Origin: Lumbricus rubellus
Lineage: Eukaryota > Annelida > Clitellata > Crassiclitellata > Lumbricidae
Length of the DNA: 64,000 bases
Reading direction: 5' to 3'
Assembly: GCA_945859605.1 (NCBI GenBank)
Contig: OX243812.1
Coordinates: 915,001 to 979,000 of the forward strand
A program made the translations under genes and the position numbers. The notes under the pieces were generated by a model. The model did no database searches. It was not told the DNA's origin and saw nothing but the letters and a program-made list of their open reading frames with translations. Each line of letters opens with the position of its first letter. Position 1 is the stretch's first letter. Below are positions 36,290 through 48,219 of the stretch, piece by piece.

Positions 36290-37087
36290 CGGTTTTGTGT
36301 CAGGAAGGCCACTGACGGAGTTTCTCTTGGTGTGGTGATTTATCAATATATGATTCCAATTAAAAATCAATATATATAATCCTTGGCAATGGCACGAATA
36401 AAGAACTTCCCTTAAACCCTAACCATAAGGGGAACAATTGAACCAATACCCTTTGTATTTCAGGGAAAATGGTCTAACTGATTAGGTACTGCGCCTGAGT
36501 AATCACAAGCAAACCACTACATGCATGCATAATTTGTATATATGGTAACACAGACCAATCTCAAATCTTCTCCTCTTCGATAACATGACAAGATCAATTA
36601 AACGGAGAAGTAAAATTTTCAATTATGCACAAGCTGTCAATCAAGTGACAAGCAGGAATACCTCAGCTGTCAATCAATGTATGATGTCACAAACATGTCC
36701 AGCTATCTGTGAGTAATATTTATACCAGAGTATTGATGTGCAACAAATAAAGCAATGCTCGTTCATATCCATCTGTATAATAGAGACAAAGGTGCACCAC
36801 TTAATAAATAAATCTTTTACACAAACAAATAAACTTAAAACATGTTCTGGAATCACGGCGGTCACTTTTAGTCAAAATTTAACCTCATAAAGGCAGGAAA
36901 TGATCAGGAAATAAAATTAAATTAACAGGTATGCATGTATTGTATAGGCCACCAACAAGCATTGCACATTCTTAGAATCAAAAACTCACGCTTTGTCAAC
37001 AGCTTCATTCATTTCTCTGTGCCATTAAAGGTTTAGCCTGTGCTACTGAATCTGTGAGCGACGCTTTATAAATGTTCAATTACAATT

Positions 37088-37528
37088 AGGCGTAAAAAAA
37101 AAATTGTTGTGTTTCTGGTAACCCGACCGACCCATTTTTACGGCCGCGACCCAAATATTTTTGTAAAAAATTTTTATTAAAAAAAAAAATTTCAAAAAAA
37201 CCCCATTTTTTTCACAAAAAAAATTTACATTTTTTTCAAAAAATATTTTTTTAACATTTGTATTGACATAACATAAGAGATGTCAACAAAATGAAATTAA
37301 TAGGACTTTTTCTAGAGCAGTTTTAGGTGCAGACAGTCAGGAAATAGGCAGTTTATACTTGCTTAGAACACGTACTTTGTTTCAGCGTGCAAAAAAGACT
37401 AGTGGGGTATACTTTTTTGGATAGTCACTGCATAAAAATATTTTACAAAATAAAAATATTTTCCGACCTACCTACCCAATTTTTTTTAGCTCTGTTACCG
37501 GAAACACAACATTTTTTTTTTTAGGCCT
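37088..37528. mobile_element. MITE family B (AGGCSTAAAAAAAAA ends)
   Basis: The left end AGGCGTAAAAAAAAAA with TTGTTGTGTTTCTGGTAAC matches the reverse complement of the right end (AGGCCTAAAAAAAAAA, TGTTGTGTTTCCGGTAAC). A 7-bp direct repeat TACAATT (8 bp if one end base is assigned to the target) flanks both sides. The interior is A/T homopolymer-rich, with no ORF. Confidence 0.82.
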
Positions 37529-38383
37529 TACAATTTAGCCAAGTTTTGCCAAGATTTCCAGTATTCAAACAATAGCAGGGCTTTGAGACTGGAAACTCAA
37601 ATAATTATGAGCATTCTCAATTATGTTACAAACTGTCAATCAAGTGACAAGCAGCAATACTTCAGCTGTCAATCAAGACATCCAACTCTATCTTAGATAT
37701 GAAAATATTACTCTTTAATGACGAGCTGATAATCACTGATTTGTGCAAATTGCAAAAGTCACAGATCTTTTAAATCAGAGTTGAATTGGAAACGTATTAG
37801 ATATTTATGCTACTGGGTTAAAAGAAAAAGACAAAATTTTCAAATGGAAAATAATCTCAGAGGCAACATTTCAGAGGAATATTTAAAATGGATTTAATGT
37901 TTAGATGTGACATAATCCAAATAGGAACAATTTATTTAAAGCAAAATAATTTCTACAGATGAGGTTGAAACAAATCTGTACATTCTACAGGAAAGAATGA
38001 ACATTTAATGAAACAAGCAAGAAAAATTTCATCACTGTTCAATTGGGAAAAGTACGAAGACAGAGGCAATTTTTAAATAGGCAGAAAAATTCCAATTTAA
38101 AATGCAAATTTTGGACCAAAATTTTAAAAGGAGAAAAAAATTCATGTGACTATGTATGACAGACAAAAGGCAATTCAAAGGTAAAATTTAAAATATCTAA
38201 ATTTACTCACGCATGTAATTGCCCTTAAGGCAAGAGGCTAAACTACTTTCGATTCAACAAATGTTTCCAACTGTTAATACAGTAATCACGAGAAACTGCA
38301 TCATCCACTGAAAAAACACATCTGAACGACGCAGCGAGCAGTTGGTGCAAATAGACGATCATAATAGTATCATCACGCGCTAC

Positions 38384-38421
38384 AAACATATTTAAACATA
38401 TTAATATGTTTAAATATGTTT
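38384..38421. repeat. 38-bp perfect AT-rich palindrome 3' of the FAM110-like gene
   Basis: AAACATATTTAAACATATT is followed at once by its exact complement; a further shorter palindrome continues to about 38440. It lies just beyond the stop codon, in the presumed 3'UTR. Confidence 0.92.
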
Positions 38422-38468
38422 AAACATATTAATATGTTTAAATATTATTTAATAATAATAATAATGGG

Positions 38469-41405
38469 TCATACTTCGCCATCATCCGTCACGGTTGAAA
38501 CACGTCGAATATTACACAGCCACCGAATCACTCGAGCGTTGCGCTCAACGACCGAAACCGCGAGTCCCGACTGCGGCTCGTCAAGGTCGAGCGACTTTGA
38601 CATCGTTTCGTCCATCGGTTGCGAGTCGCGACTCGTGCAGCTGCGACTGTCGAGTGGAGTCCCGATTGAGCTAATGTTCTCAAAGACGTTGAGACTCGTC
38701 GTTGAAATCGTCTGCTCCAACTGACTCTCTGTCAAAGCCGACTCAATGGCCGACCGATCCATTCCCATCTCGCTGAAAAACGCGTCCAAATCAGCGCTGT
38801 CTCTCGACGCAAGGGGATTCCCCTGCAGCTGCTGCTGCTGCTGCTCCGACAACGACGATGCACATGTCAAACGATTCAACAGATCCGACCGCGATCCGGA
38901 CTTCCCAGCGACTTTCCTGTAGCGACGGAAAAGCCGAGCGCCCTTTGCATCATCCGCTCGGTCGAAGCCAAGGACGCAGCGTGGATCGCTATCAACCACC
39001 ATCTCACCTCTGCCATCTCTCCACTCGCTAGACGCAGGAAAAGACGCAAGCACAGACTTGTAGCTCGAGTCGACTTCATCCCCATCCATCTTGCTGCAGT
39101 CCTCCGATTCATCCACCTCCCTCATCGCGCCACGACACAACGCTCCATCGCACTGGTGACCCACTTCTGAAATTCCAACCGTAGACAGGTGCCTCGCCTC
39201 CGACTGTACATCCATCGATTCGACTCCTGCGAGACTCAGCCGACAGACAGCACGTGGCGGCTCGTAAGTTTTGGAACCACCCTCCGCCTCTGACCTCTCC
39301 GTTCGATTGACCTTCTCGATGACCTCGCTTGACCCCGTCTTGCTCGCAATCGACTGACTCCGCTGCTTCGGATGCAGACCAAACTCCATCGCTTTCCATT
39401 GCAGTTCTCCTCCTCCGTCCGCATCTGACAACCTGTTGAGTTCTGTGGAAACGACGACGTCGGCGCTTCCTAATCTCTGGCGCTGCTTCTGGCCAACGTA
39501 AGGATCGTCGGCTTTTGTGCACAATCGACGTTTGCCGATCATGAGTGTGCGCAGTGATGCGTGAGCGTTGGTGCCGTGCGATGTGCTGCTGGGAGACGCA
39601 GTCGTGCCACCAACGTCAGGAGATTCGGTTTTTGGAATGCACAGTTTGGAAACCATAGACTCAACCAATCCACTTTCCGACGACATCTCTTCAGTACTAC
39701 AACAAAAACATCGTTGCAATTTAATTATGTGCATATATGCAGGATAATGAAAAGTGTATAATTGTATTGTATTAAAACATATCTAGAAAGTGCCTCTGGT
39801 ATATAATTTGGATATAATATTAATATAAATACAAAATACAATATAAAAACACAAATATAATAAAAACACAAAATCAACTTAAACATATATATAATTTAAA
39901 CACAAATATAATCTTAAATAAAAATACAATTTCAACACACATGTAATTCAAGCACAAATATAATGTAAACAAAATACAATTTCAACAGAATATAATTGTC
40001 GAACTTAAAAACAAATATAATTAAAACACAAATAAATTCCTTTCAGAAACTGTCTTGGAAGCAAAAGAGCACGGCAAAAGAGCAGGTGCAGTGAATAAAC
40101 AAAAGAAATATCAGTTACGTTCACTGCTGAAAGGAGCGACTGAAGAAAGACGTACGTCGTGTCAGTGGTGACATTCAACGGATAAGTCGTCATTGACATG
40201 ACTCCGCTCGACTCGCTCTCTTGACGCACGAAAAGTCGTCTCGACTCTAGTAATGACTCAGCTGCACTTTTATGAGGAGTTTGGCGTTCAAAACCTGGTT
40301 GAAAACAAGACAAGAAGACATTTAGAGTAAGTGTCCTGCAGCAACAAACAATCACAGTGCAATAATAAATTATTAATAATTCATTCTTTCAGTCAATACT
40401 ATGATTTTTATAGAACTCGTTCAAAGCAGCTACTCAGAGGTGCTCCTGACCTAAATATGGCTAGGAGTTTCGAGAAGTGCATAGAAGAATCAGAGTGCAC
40501 CCTGGTTCATGGAGAAGAAGCACAGCAAAAAAGGGACACCGTTCCAAAAGCGACTGGCTAACCATCAAGAAGACATGAATCTGCTTTGTAGCTTTGTTTG
40601 GACAAAAGGGATGATGATGATGATGACTGATGATGATGATGACTGATGATGACTGATGATGATGATGATCATTGATGATGATGATGTCTATAACTATCCA
40701 AAGGTTCAACTTGGTGGCACTTTAGCTGAGCCAGATCTAAGCGAGACTTAACACCAAATTGACACTTTGATGTTCATTTACAACAATAGCTGCAGCCTCC
40801 GGTTTTAATTGCATGGCGTTTATTACTTATGTCGACTGAAAAAGATAATAAAATTAACAAATTTATAACAATAATAATATAATAAATATTTATCCCAATC
40901 TTCATTTTAGATAATTCTTTGATTTTATAATCCAACAGGGTATTTTCTAAAAGCCTGGGGTATTATTTCTGGACATTTATAACCATGTAGTCAGTCCTTA
41001 AGTATGATCCAGAAGTGCGTCAGGACATAAATTTGATACATGTTTATCATGCAGACAGAACTTTCTTAACTATGACTTGGGTCAAACATCGCATATGTAT
41101 ACGACAGTCGAGTCAAATGTTGCCTTTTCACTAGAAATCACAAACACCAACATCTTGCAAACCTCACCGGACTGACGCTGAAAAATTCGAGCTCGAAGAT
41201 AATCGGGACCACGTGTCAGAATTGCGAGAGGATCGTCAGGTGATGTCGGTGATGTCAGAGGAGATGGCGATACAACGTCAGTTGCATGACCGTGTTCGTT
41301 GTTGCTGTTGTTGTTATTGTTGTTGTTGTCAGTTGTTGCATTGTTGCAAGATTCTAGAGTTTGAATGTTGCGCTCGTTGTCAGAAGCATTCTGCTCCACG
41401 GACAT
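38469..41405 (-). CDS. FAM110: FAM110-like protein, three coding exons, complete
   Basis: FAM110 proteins associate with centrosomes and spindle poles in vertebrates. Coding exons are 41405-41168 (donor G|GTGAGG), 40294-40156 (acceptor TTCAACCAG, donor GTACGT) and 39696-38469 (acceptor TTTGTTGTAG). They total 1,605 nt, exactly 534 codons plus stop. Family blocks appear in order. TRGPDYLRARIFQRQSG precedes HKSAAESLLESRRLFVRQ, the counterpart of the KPSAVERLEADKAKYVKS block. Then come RSDLLNRL and LDAFFSEMGMDRSAIE. Last is VSVVERNARVIRWLCNIRR at residues 506-524, almost the signature C-terminal block. The protein is longer than typical vertebrate FAM110s because of a Ser/Glu-rich middle. An Asn run lies in exon 1 and a Gln run in exon 3. 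Which paralogue it corresponds to cannot be told. Confidence 0.9.
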
Positions 41406-41660
41406 GTTAGATAAAACGACGGGAGATGGGGCGATGATTCTTCACACGACGAAAACATTCAGACAATGAGCGTCAGAGAAAAATGCGTCTTTTATTCGTA
41501 AACGGCAGAACAAACCTTCAAAGCAATATACAGAGAAAATACCATTCAATGACCATAAGTGAGAATCAATCAATCCATCAATCCATCTAACTCAATTCAT
41601 AAGCTCTATTGATCCCACAACCATGTAATTCCACGTTCTGACCTTCTCACAAGAAAGGGT

Positions 41661-41790
41661 GTCGTAACTAATCGCAATTGTAATATAGTAATCTCCAAAC
41701 TTCTAAAGCGCCACTCAAAAGCCAAGCGCGGGGCACCAGCTTATTCACAAGCGCTGCGTCGAGTCAAAAGGGTTGTTCGTAAGAGTAGCC
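41661..41790 (+). repeat. Dispersed repeat R1
   Basis: Best-preserved copy: CGCAATTGTAATATAGTAAT, AATCTCCAAAC, TAAAGCGCCACTC and GGGGCACCAGCTTATTCACA. Confidence 0.75.
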
Positions 41791-41799
41791 CGAAGCAGC

Positions 41800-43892
41800 C
41801 AAACGATAAAAATACGATCTGAAACTATAAAATATAGGGAAAGAACAATAACAATGATTAGATTTCTTAACATAAATCTACATTGGTAAAAAAATAGCTG
41901 AATTGGACAGCTATGTGTGCATTATGTCTCAGTTTGTGCAATATTGTCCTACAAAACCTTTCAAATAGTTAACGAACGAGTAAGGTTTCTCGTCATTGAA
42001 TTGTAAAATTTACATGCACCTGTCGTTTCCTGTCTTTAATAACAGGAAATGAGCTACTTATTTTATATGCCTTGGTTTTGAGACATTAAAGTCTCAGAGG
42101 AAAAGTTTATAGAATAATATGAGATCAAACTCTAGCAGAAATTGATTGAGAAGGTGCAAATCTACTCAGCCATAAGACACGCACAAATAGAATTTGGATT
42201 GGGGAAAAATTCTTGGCTCAAAATTAATAGGAGTTAGATTGACGACAATAATTCTTAAACAGGATTTCGACCACTTAAAAATTATTTCCTTAAATTTAAG
42301 CAGGATTGAAGTGGATATCCTACTTGCTTACCAACGACAAGTACGGAATTGACGATGATGAATAATTATAGTAATTTAGCACTTACACTACGGATAACCC
42401 TAAAAACGACTTACTAATCACAACTTTCGATATTTTAAGTTCCACAGTTCAGGAATGTCATCGGAGTTTCATACCTGACACCAACAGTTCAAATCGTAAA
42501 GCTATTCGCCGAAACTCTCAGCGCTACAAAAAGACTCAACGCCACTATAAAGAAACCGTATTAGCGCAATTCAACTCTGGAATGTTCAAATCTCGAAGGG
42601 GATAAAATGAAATAAAGCTTTAAATGATTTCAATATAATTGACGATGAAATTGCTAATTAAGGCAACGGAGGTGCACGCACAACGTACAAACATCAAGGC
42701 CCAACCCCGTCACGACACAAAGTCACACACTAATCTCACCTTATAATTGTTGTCAGCCAGTAACATCATCCAAACATTAACTGAAAGAATTAAAAGGATT
42801 AAATGATTTATTTAACAAAATAATGACCTTAGTTTGTTAAAGTTTTGCGTCATTATGGCAATTAAATCAAAATTCTTCCAACAGCGGCGCCCCCTAGTTC
42901 GTTGCTAATAGCTGTTAAGAAAAACCTCCAAATTCTCGCGTTTGGTAAAAATCCTCTAAAATGAAATCGCATATCCGTTGCTCAATAATTCAGACCAAAT
43001 TAATTTGGTCAGACTGGTAACTTTTAGGCCTACATGTCTGTACATTCAGTCGATTCAACTTATCCTCTGATTATCCTACATTCTCATGCACATTTAAATG
43101 TATATAATAATAATTATTTTCACTGCATTCTTTGCTCTAGGCTAAATTGTGCATTGTGAATTGTAGAATGTTAGGCCTATATTGAATCGATTCCAATAAA
43201 TTTGATTTGACTTTACTTTAGGCCTACAGAATGGCCCAACTGTTTGCAGCCAAGTTGTTTCGAGAAATTTAAACATTAGGCCTATTAGCCTATTGACCAT
43301 AATTATCTGCTTCCCTACTGAAAGAGTGCGCATCTAGGCCTACATGTAGCTATCATTGTCCCCATCATCAAAAAAATAATCAACCTCTCCTTATCAACTG
43401 GCAACTTTCGCCTCCTCTTCAACGATGACAGCGCCGGTGAATAAGCTGGTCTCCCTGACGTGGTTTTTGCGGGCGCTGAGAAATTCTCGAAGATTTAGCC
43501 TACATTCAAGCATTCTTTGGTGACTCCACTTCTAAAAAACCATCGCTTGATAAGGAAATCCTTTCAAAGTATACCGACCTGTTTCTCACCTGTCATTCAT
43601 CTCTAAACTAACAGAGCGTGTTGTAGGCCTACTCTCTCGGATCAACGAAAATTATTTAGTAGGTCTAGGAGTAGAGATAGCCTAGGCCTACATGTTAGTG
43701 TCATCGTTCAAAACAAAGCAACTGGAAGTCAATTCGCAAAAATAAATAATAAATACACTCGGAATTGGCTTTTTAACCTCTCTTCATCTAGGGTGGGGTA
43801 CGATTATTAGGGGGGATAGGCCTGTTCTATTCCGTGACAGGCCAATGTTCTTTCACATTATTTTGCTGTTCCCGTCATCTGGAACTTTCTCC
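41800..43892. other. Intergenic, no gene seen
   Basis: AT-rich; TAGGCCTA motifs cluster at 43000-43700. An inverted R1 fragment lies at about 43430-43495. Confidence 0.5.
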
Positions 43893-46323
43893 ATGTTCAT
43901 TAGGGTGGAGTGAAAAAACCGAAAATTGGAATTCCGAAAAGTAATGGCAACCAAAAGTTGCCCAATGACATGGAATCAAAAAATGTGTAAAAAGTTTTTA
44001 AAAATATTAATGTCTTCAGCCCCCATAAGTGGGCCAAAGTTCCAAAAAATTGCATTTTTTAAAGAAAATTGCCGGTTTTATCGTGAAATATTCTTAGTGC
44101 AAAATAACTAACTGCCATTCAATACACCGTTGAAAAGAGCTCTTAACACTGAACAAAATGGTGTATTCATTTACAGAATAGTCCCATATTTGTAGAAGAT
44201 ATTAATTTTTTAACCATACCCCCTCTTCGCGACATGTTGCGAAACCTAAAACAGTAAAACACTAATAACTTTTTTATCCTTTGAGATATTTCAATGCGTA
44301 ATATGTCATTCGATTCTGTTTAGGACCCTCTTTCTAATGGTGTATTGTAAGGTGAGATTGCATATTTGTTTGTCTGATATTATTGGGATGGTATCTGATA
44401 TACACCTTGACTGAAAGCACTTCCAAAGACTTTCATGGAAATCGTATTGCCGTCACAGTAGGGCAAGGTCACAGATGTCAGAATTTGTCTCATATACTGG
44501 CATGCATCATTGACCATCAGCAAGTAATCATGCTTTTTTAAAATTTATCCGATCCACTGTGTCTTAGAGGGACAGTAGTGCGATACAGTCCTATAGTTAA
44601 TTTTGATTTCAAATATCAGTTTCAGTTCTCGCGATCTTAATGGCGTCCGGACAAACTCATCTCTGTTGTCTGCACCTCAGCTACGGCTGCAATAGCTTCA
44701 TTCAGACTTTTAAGACACCTTTCAAAAATACTCTAATCTGGACATTGAAACTGTCAAACTATCGAGCCTGATCGATAACATGAAATTGGAGCTATTCTGT
44801 CCTTTGGCTGTGTTGGAACAGATTGTTGGAACAGCAACCCTCCAGCTATGAAAGTCAATTAATTCTACATTATCTGTTAAGTTAAGATTCTGAGGCAGAA
44901 CATGGAAGCACTGCACAGACAACTTTCTATCTTGTTTTCAGCTATTGACATTCTCCTCAGACCAAGTTCTTTCATAGGAGTAGCCTATACACCGTATTGG
45001 GATGATATCTATTATGCACCCTGAGGTCCCTGACTGAAAGCACTTGCAAAGACTACAGTCACTCTAAGACACAGTGGTTATAAACAATTTTAAGCGAACA
45101 TGATTGTTTGCTGATAATCAATTATGCATGCCAGTATGTGAGACTAATGTCTGACATTTTGTGACATTACCCTACTGCGACGGCAATACGACTTTTTTGA
45201 AAGTCTTTGGCATTTCTTTCAGTGAGGGTGCATATTAGATGCCACCCCAATAGCCTGTACGCGGTATATTAGGCTAATAGAGTGACTGTAGTATTTGGAA
45301 GTGCTTTCAGTCAGGGTGCATAATAGATATCATCCCAATGCGGTGTATAGGCTACTCCTATGAAAGAACTTGGTCTGAGGAGAATGTCAATAGCTGAAAA
45401 CAAGATAGAAAGTTGTCTGTGCAGTGCTTCCATGTTCTGCCTCAGAATCTTAACTCAACAGATAATGTAGAATTAATTGACTTTCATACCTGGATGGTTG
45501 CTGTTCCAGCAATCTGTTCTAACACAGCCAAAGGACAGAATAGCTCCAATTTCATATTACCGGTCAGGCTCGATAGTTTGACAGTTTCAATGTCCAGATT
45601 AGAGTATTTTTGAAATTGTCTTAAAAGTGTGAATGAAGCTATTGCAGCTGTAGCTGAGGTGCAGACAACAGAGATGAGTCTGTCCGGACGCCATTAAGAT
45701 CGCGAGAACTGAAACTGATATTTGAAATCAAAATTAACTATAGGACTGTAACGCACTACTGTCCCTCTAAGACACAGTGGATCGGATAAATTTAAAAAAG
45801 CATGATTACTTGCTGATGGTCAATGATGCATGCCAGTATATGAGACAAATTCTGACATTTGTGACTTTGCCCTACTGTGACGGCTTCCATGAAAGTCTTT
45901 GGAAGTGCTTTCAGTCAAGGTGCATATCAGATACCATCCCAATAATATCAGACAAACAAATATGCAATCTCACCTTACAATACACCATTAGAAAGAGGGT
46001 CCTAAACAGAATCGAATGACATATTACGCATTGAAATATCTCAAAGGATAAAAAAGTTATTAGTGTTTTACTGTTTTAGGTTTCGCGACATGCCGCGAAG
46101 AGGGGGTATGGTTAAAAAATTAATATCTTCTACAAATATGGGACTATTTTGTAAATGAATACACCATTTTGTTCAGTGTTAAGAGCTCTTTCCAACGGTG
46201 TATTGAATGGCAGTTAGTTATTTTGCACTAAGAATATTGTAGCGGTTTTTGGTTGACGCTAGAGATAGTTTTATTTTTTATTTTATTTATTTTATTGTTT
46301 GCTATTAACAGCTGTTTCGCATG

Positions 46324-46710
46324 GCTTGCATCGCTTGGCTTGCATCGCTTGGCTTGCATCGCTTTGCTTGGCTTGCATCGCTTCGCTTGCATTGCTTCGC
46401 TTGCATCGCTTCGCTTGCATCGCTTGGCTTGCATCGCTTGGCTTGCATCGCTTTGCTTGGCTTGCATCGCTTCGCTTGCATTGCTTCGCTTGCATCGCTT
46501 CGCTTGCATCGCTTCGCTTGCATCGCTTGGCTTGCATCGCTTGGCTTGCATCGCTTCGCTTGCATTGCTTCGCTTGCATCGCTTGGCTTGCATCGCTTCG
46601 CTTGCATCGCTTGGCTTGCATCGCTTCGCTTGCATCGCTTCGCTTGCATCGCTTGGCTTGCATCGCTTGGCTTGCATCGCTTCGCTTGCATCGCTTCGCT
46701 TGCATCGCTT
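46324..46710 (+). repeat. 14-bp tandem array in U3, GCTT(C/G)GCTTGCATC
   Basis: About 27 units that differ mainly at one C/G position, with a few shortened by a GCTTT step. The array ends about 10 bp upstream of the TATA box, the position of an enhancer or upstream activating array. Same array at 54877-55263. Confidence 0.93.
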
Positions 46711-46719
46711 TCAGCTTGG

Positions 46720-46727
46720 TATATAAG
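46720..46727 (+). promoter_or_regulatory. LTR TATA box (TATATAAG)
   Basis: A strong TATA match follows the U3 array; transcription would start about 25-30 bp downstream, near 46750. The duplicate lies at 55273-55280 in the 3' LTR. Confidence 0.75.
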
Positions 46728-46901
46728 GAGGCTTGCACGCCTGTTTGGGTGCAGTCGAAATCAGGTTCGAGTAGCGGTAGAACGCAGACCCGGGCAAAGA
46801 TTCACTTGTGGAGGGTGTTAGACTTTGAAACTCGGCCTTGAGCGAAGCATCGGTCTAGAGGTTCGGCGTCTCTCTACAGACGATTGCAAGGAGCAGCTTC
46901 G

Positions 46902-47712
46902 GCGGACGTGCTTCCTCCGTCCGCATCCTCGTCGGCGGACGTGCTTCCTCCGTCCGCATCCTCGTCGGCGGACGTGCTTCCTACGTCCGCATCCTCGTCG
47001 GTCCGCAGCAGCTTCGGCGGACGTGCTTCCTCCGTCCGCATCCTCGTCGGCGGACGTGCTTCCTCCGTCCGCATCCTCGTCGGCGGACGTGCTTCCTACG
47101 TCCGCATCCTCGTCGGTCCGCAGCAGCTTCGGCGGACGTGCTTCCTCCGTCCGCATCCTCGTCGGCGGACGTGCTTCCTCCGTCCGCATCCTCGTCGGCG
47201 GACGTGCTTCCTACGTCCGCATCCTCGTCGGTCCGCAACAGCTTCGGCGGACGTGCTTCCTCCGTCCGCATCCTCGTCGGCGGACGTGCTTCCCCCGTCT
47301 GCATCCTCGTCGGTCCGCAACAGCTTCGGCGGACGTGCTTCCTCCGTCCGCATCCTCGTCGGCGGACGTGCTTCCCCCGTCTGCATCCTCGTCGGCGGAC
47401 GTGCTTCCTCCGTCTGCATCCTCGTCGGTCCGCAACAGCTTCGGCGGACGTGCTTCCTCCGTCCGCATCCTCGTCGGTCCGCAACAGCTTCGGCGGACGT
47501 GCTTCCTCCGTCCGCATCCTCGTCGGCGGACGTGCTTCCCCCGTCCGCATCCTCGTCGGTCCGCAACAGCTTCGGCGGACGTGCTTCCTCCGTCCGCATC
47601 CTCGTCGGCGGACGTGCTTCCTACGTCCGCATCCTCGTCGGTCCGCAACAGCTTCGGCGGACGTGCTTCCTCCGTCCGCATCCTCGTCGGCGGACGTGCT
47701 TCCTCTGTCCGC
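46902..47712 (+). repeat. Array of 21 hairpin-forming units in the LTR leader
   Basis: 33-bp units (49 bp when a GTCCGCARCAGCTTCG insert is present). Each contains GCGGACG, a 9-nt loop and CGTCCGC, a perfect 7-bp stem. Variant right arms CGTCTGC and TGTCCGC keep pairing through G-U wobble in the plus-strand RNA. The 49-bp units add a competing GTCCGC/GCGGAC stem. The array lacks ATG. Same array at 55455-56265. Confidence 0.9.
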
Positions 47713-48046
47713 ATCCTCGTCAGTCCTCGCGTACCCCCTCCCCCTTCGAACAGTCGCACTTTGAACACACCCTCATCGCTAATATTGTTGACGGTATGAC
47801 GGTATTGCTGTACACCTTGTTTATTCTGAGAAAGTGAACTGCTCAGTTTTGTGCTTGTCGAAGAAAACCGATGATAACTGGAGAAAACGTCTTGAATTCT
47901 TTCTTCGGTTGCAGACTCGGACAGACCGTCCGAGCCGGGTCCAGCGGGCATTGTCAAGGTTTCAGGGTGGGTCGTCCTGGGTAAATAGTTGACCCTGAAC
48001 CTCGTCGCGGAGGAACCCTAGAAGTCTGGGGTGATCCGTAACAAAT

Positions 48047-48064
48047 TGGTACCTCGAAGTGGGA
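48047..48064 (+). promoter_or_regulatory. Candidate primer-binding site
   Basis: TGGTACCTCGAAGTGGGA begins 3 nt after the LTR end, where a tRNA 3'-CCA would pair. Its first seven bases match the 3' end expected of a tRNA ending GGTACCA (tRNA-Leu-like), but the rest does not fit well, so the primer is unassigned. Confidence 0.5.
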
Positions 48065-48219
48065 TTTTGTGAAATTCGCTGGACATCGACAAATTGGTCC
48101 AAAGAAGAGCGGTTTTGGTGAATTTCGGTGGACTTCGACAAGTTGGAACTCGAGAACTCAGAAAAGACTTCAGCTACCGGAGCACGTAACGTATTGGAAC
48201 TGCAAGCAAATTCCGGAGG

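Larger units (their letters stand above)
46238..48043 (+). repeat. 5' LTR
   Basis: Starts TGTAGCGGTTTTTGGTTGAC and ends GGGGTGATCCGTAACA. Order: T-rich start, 14-bp repeat array, TATA box, hairpin-repeat array, unique U5-like end. No AATAAA was noticed inside. Confidence 0.95.

Noticed and set aside
39109..39522. Overlapping minus-strand frames within the FAM110 exon
   Set aside because: Shadow frames; only the frame with family motifs and matching splice phases is kept.
44722..45613. Two 66-aa mirror-image ORFs (MSVQCFHVLPQN...)
   Set aside because: They are the two arms of the foldback element read outward; short, without domains, and not adjacent to any promoter signal.
46818..47957. Several 120-324 aa open frames on both strands inside the LTRs (repeated at 55371-56510)
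   Set aside because: They lie wholly in the 33/49-bp repeats, shift frame with each 49-bp unit and exist on both strands. They come from a stop-free GC-rich repeat.
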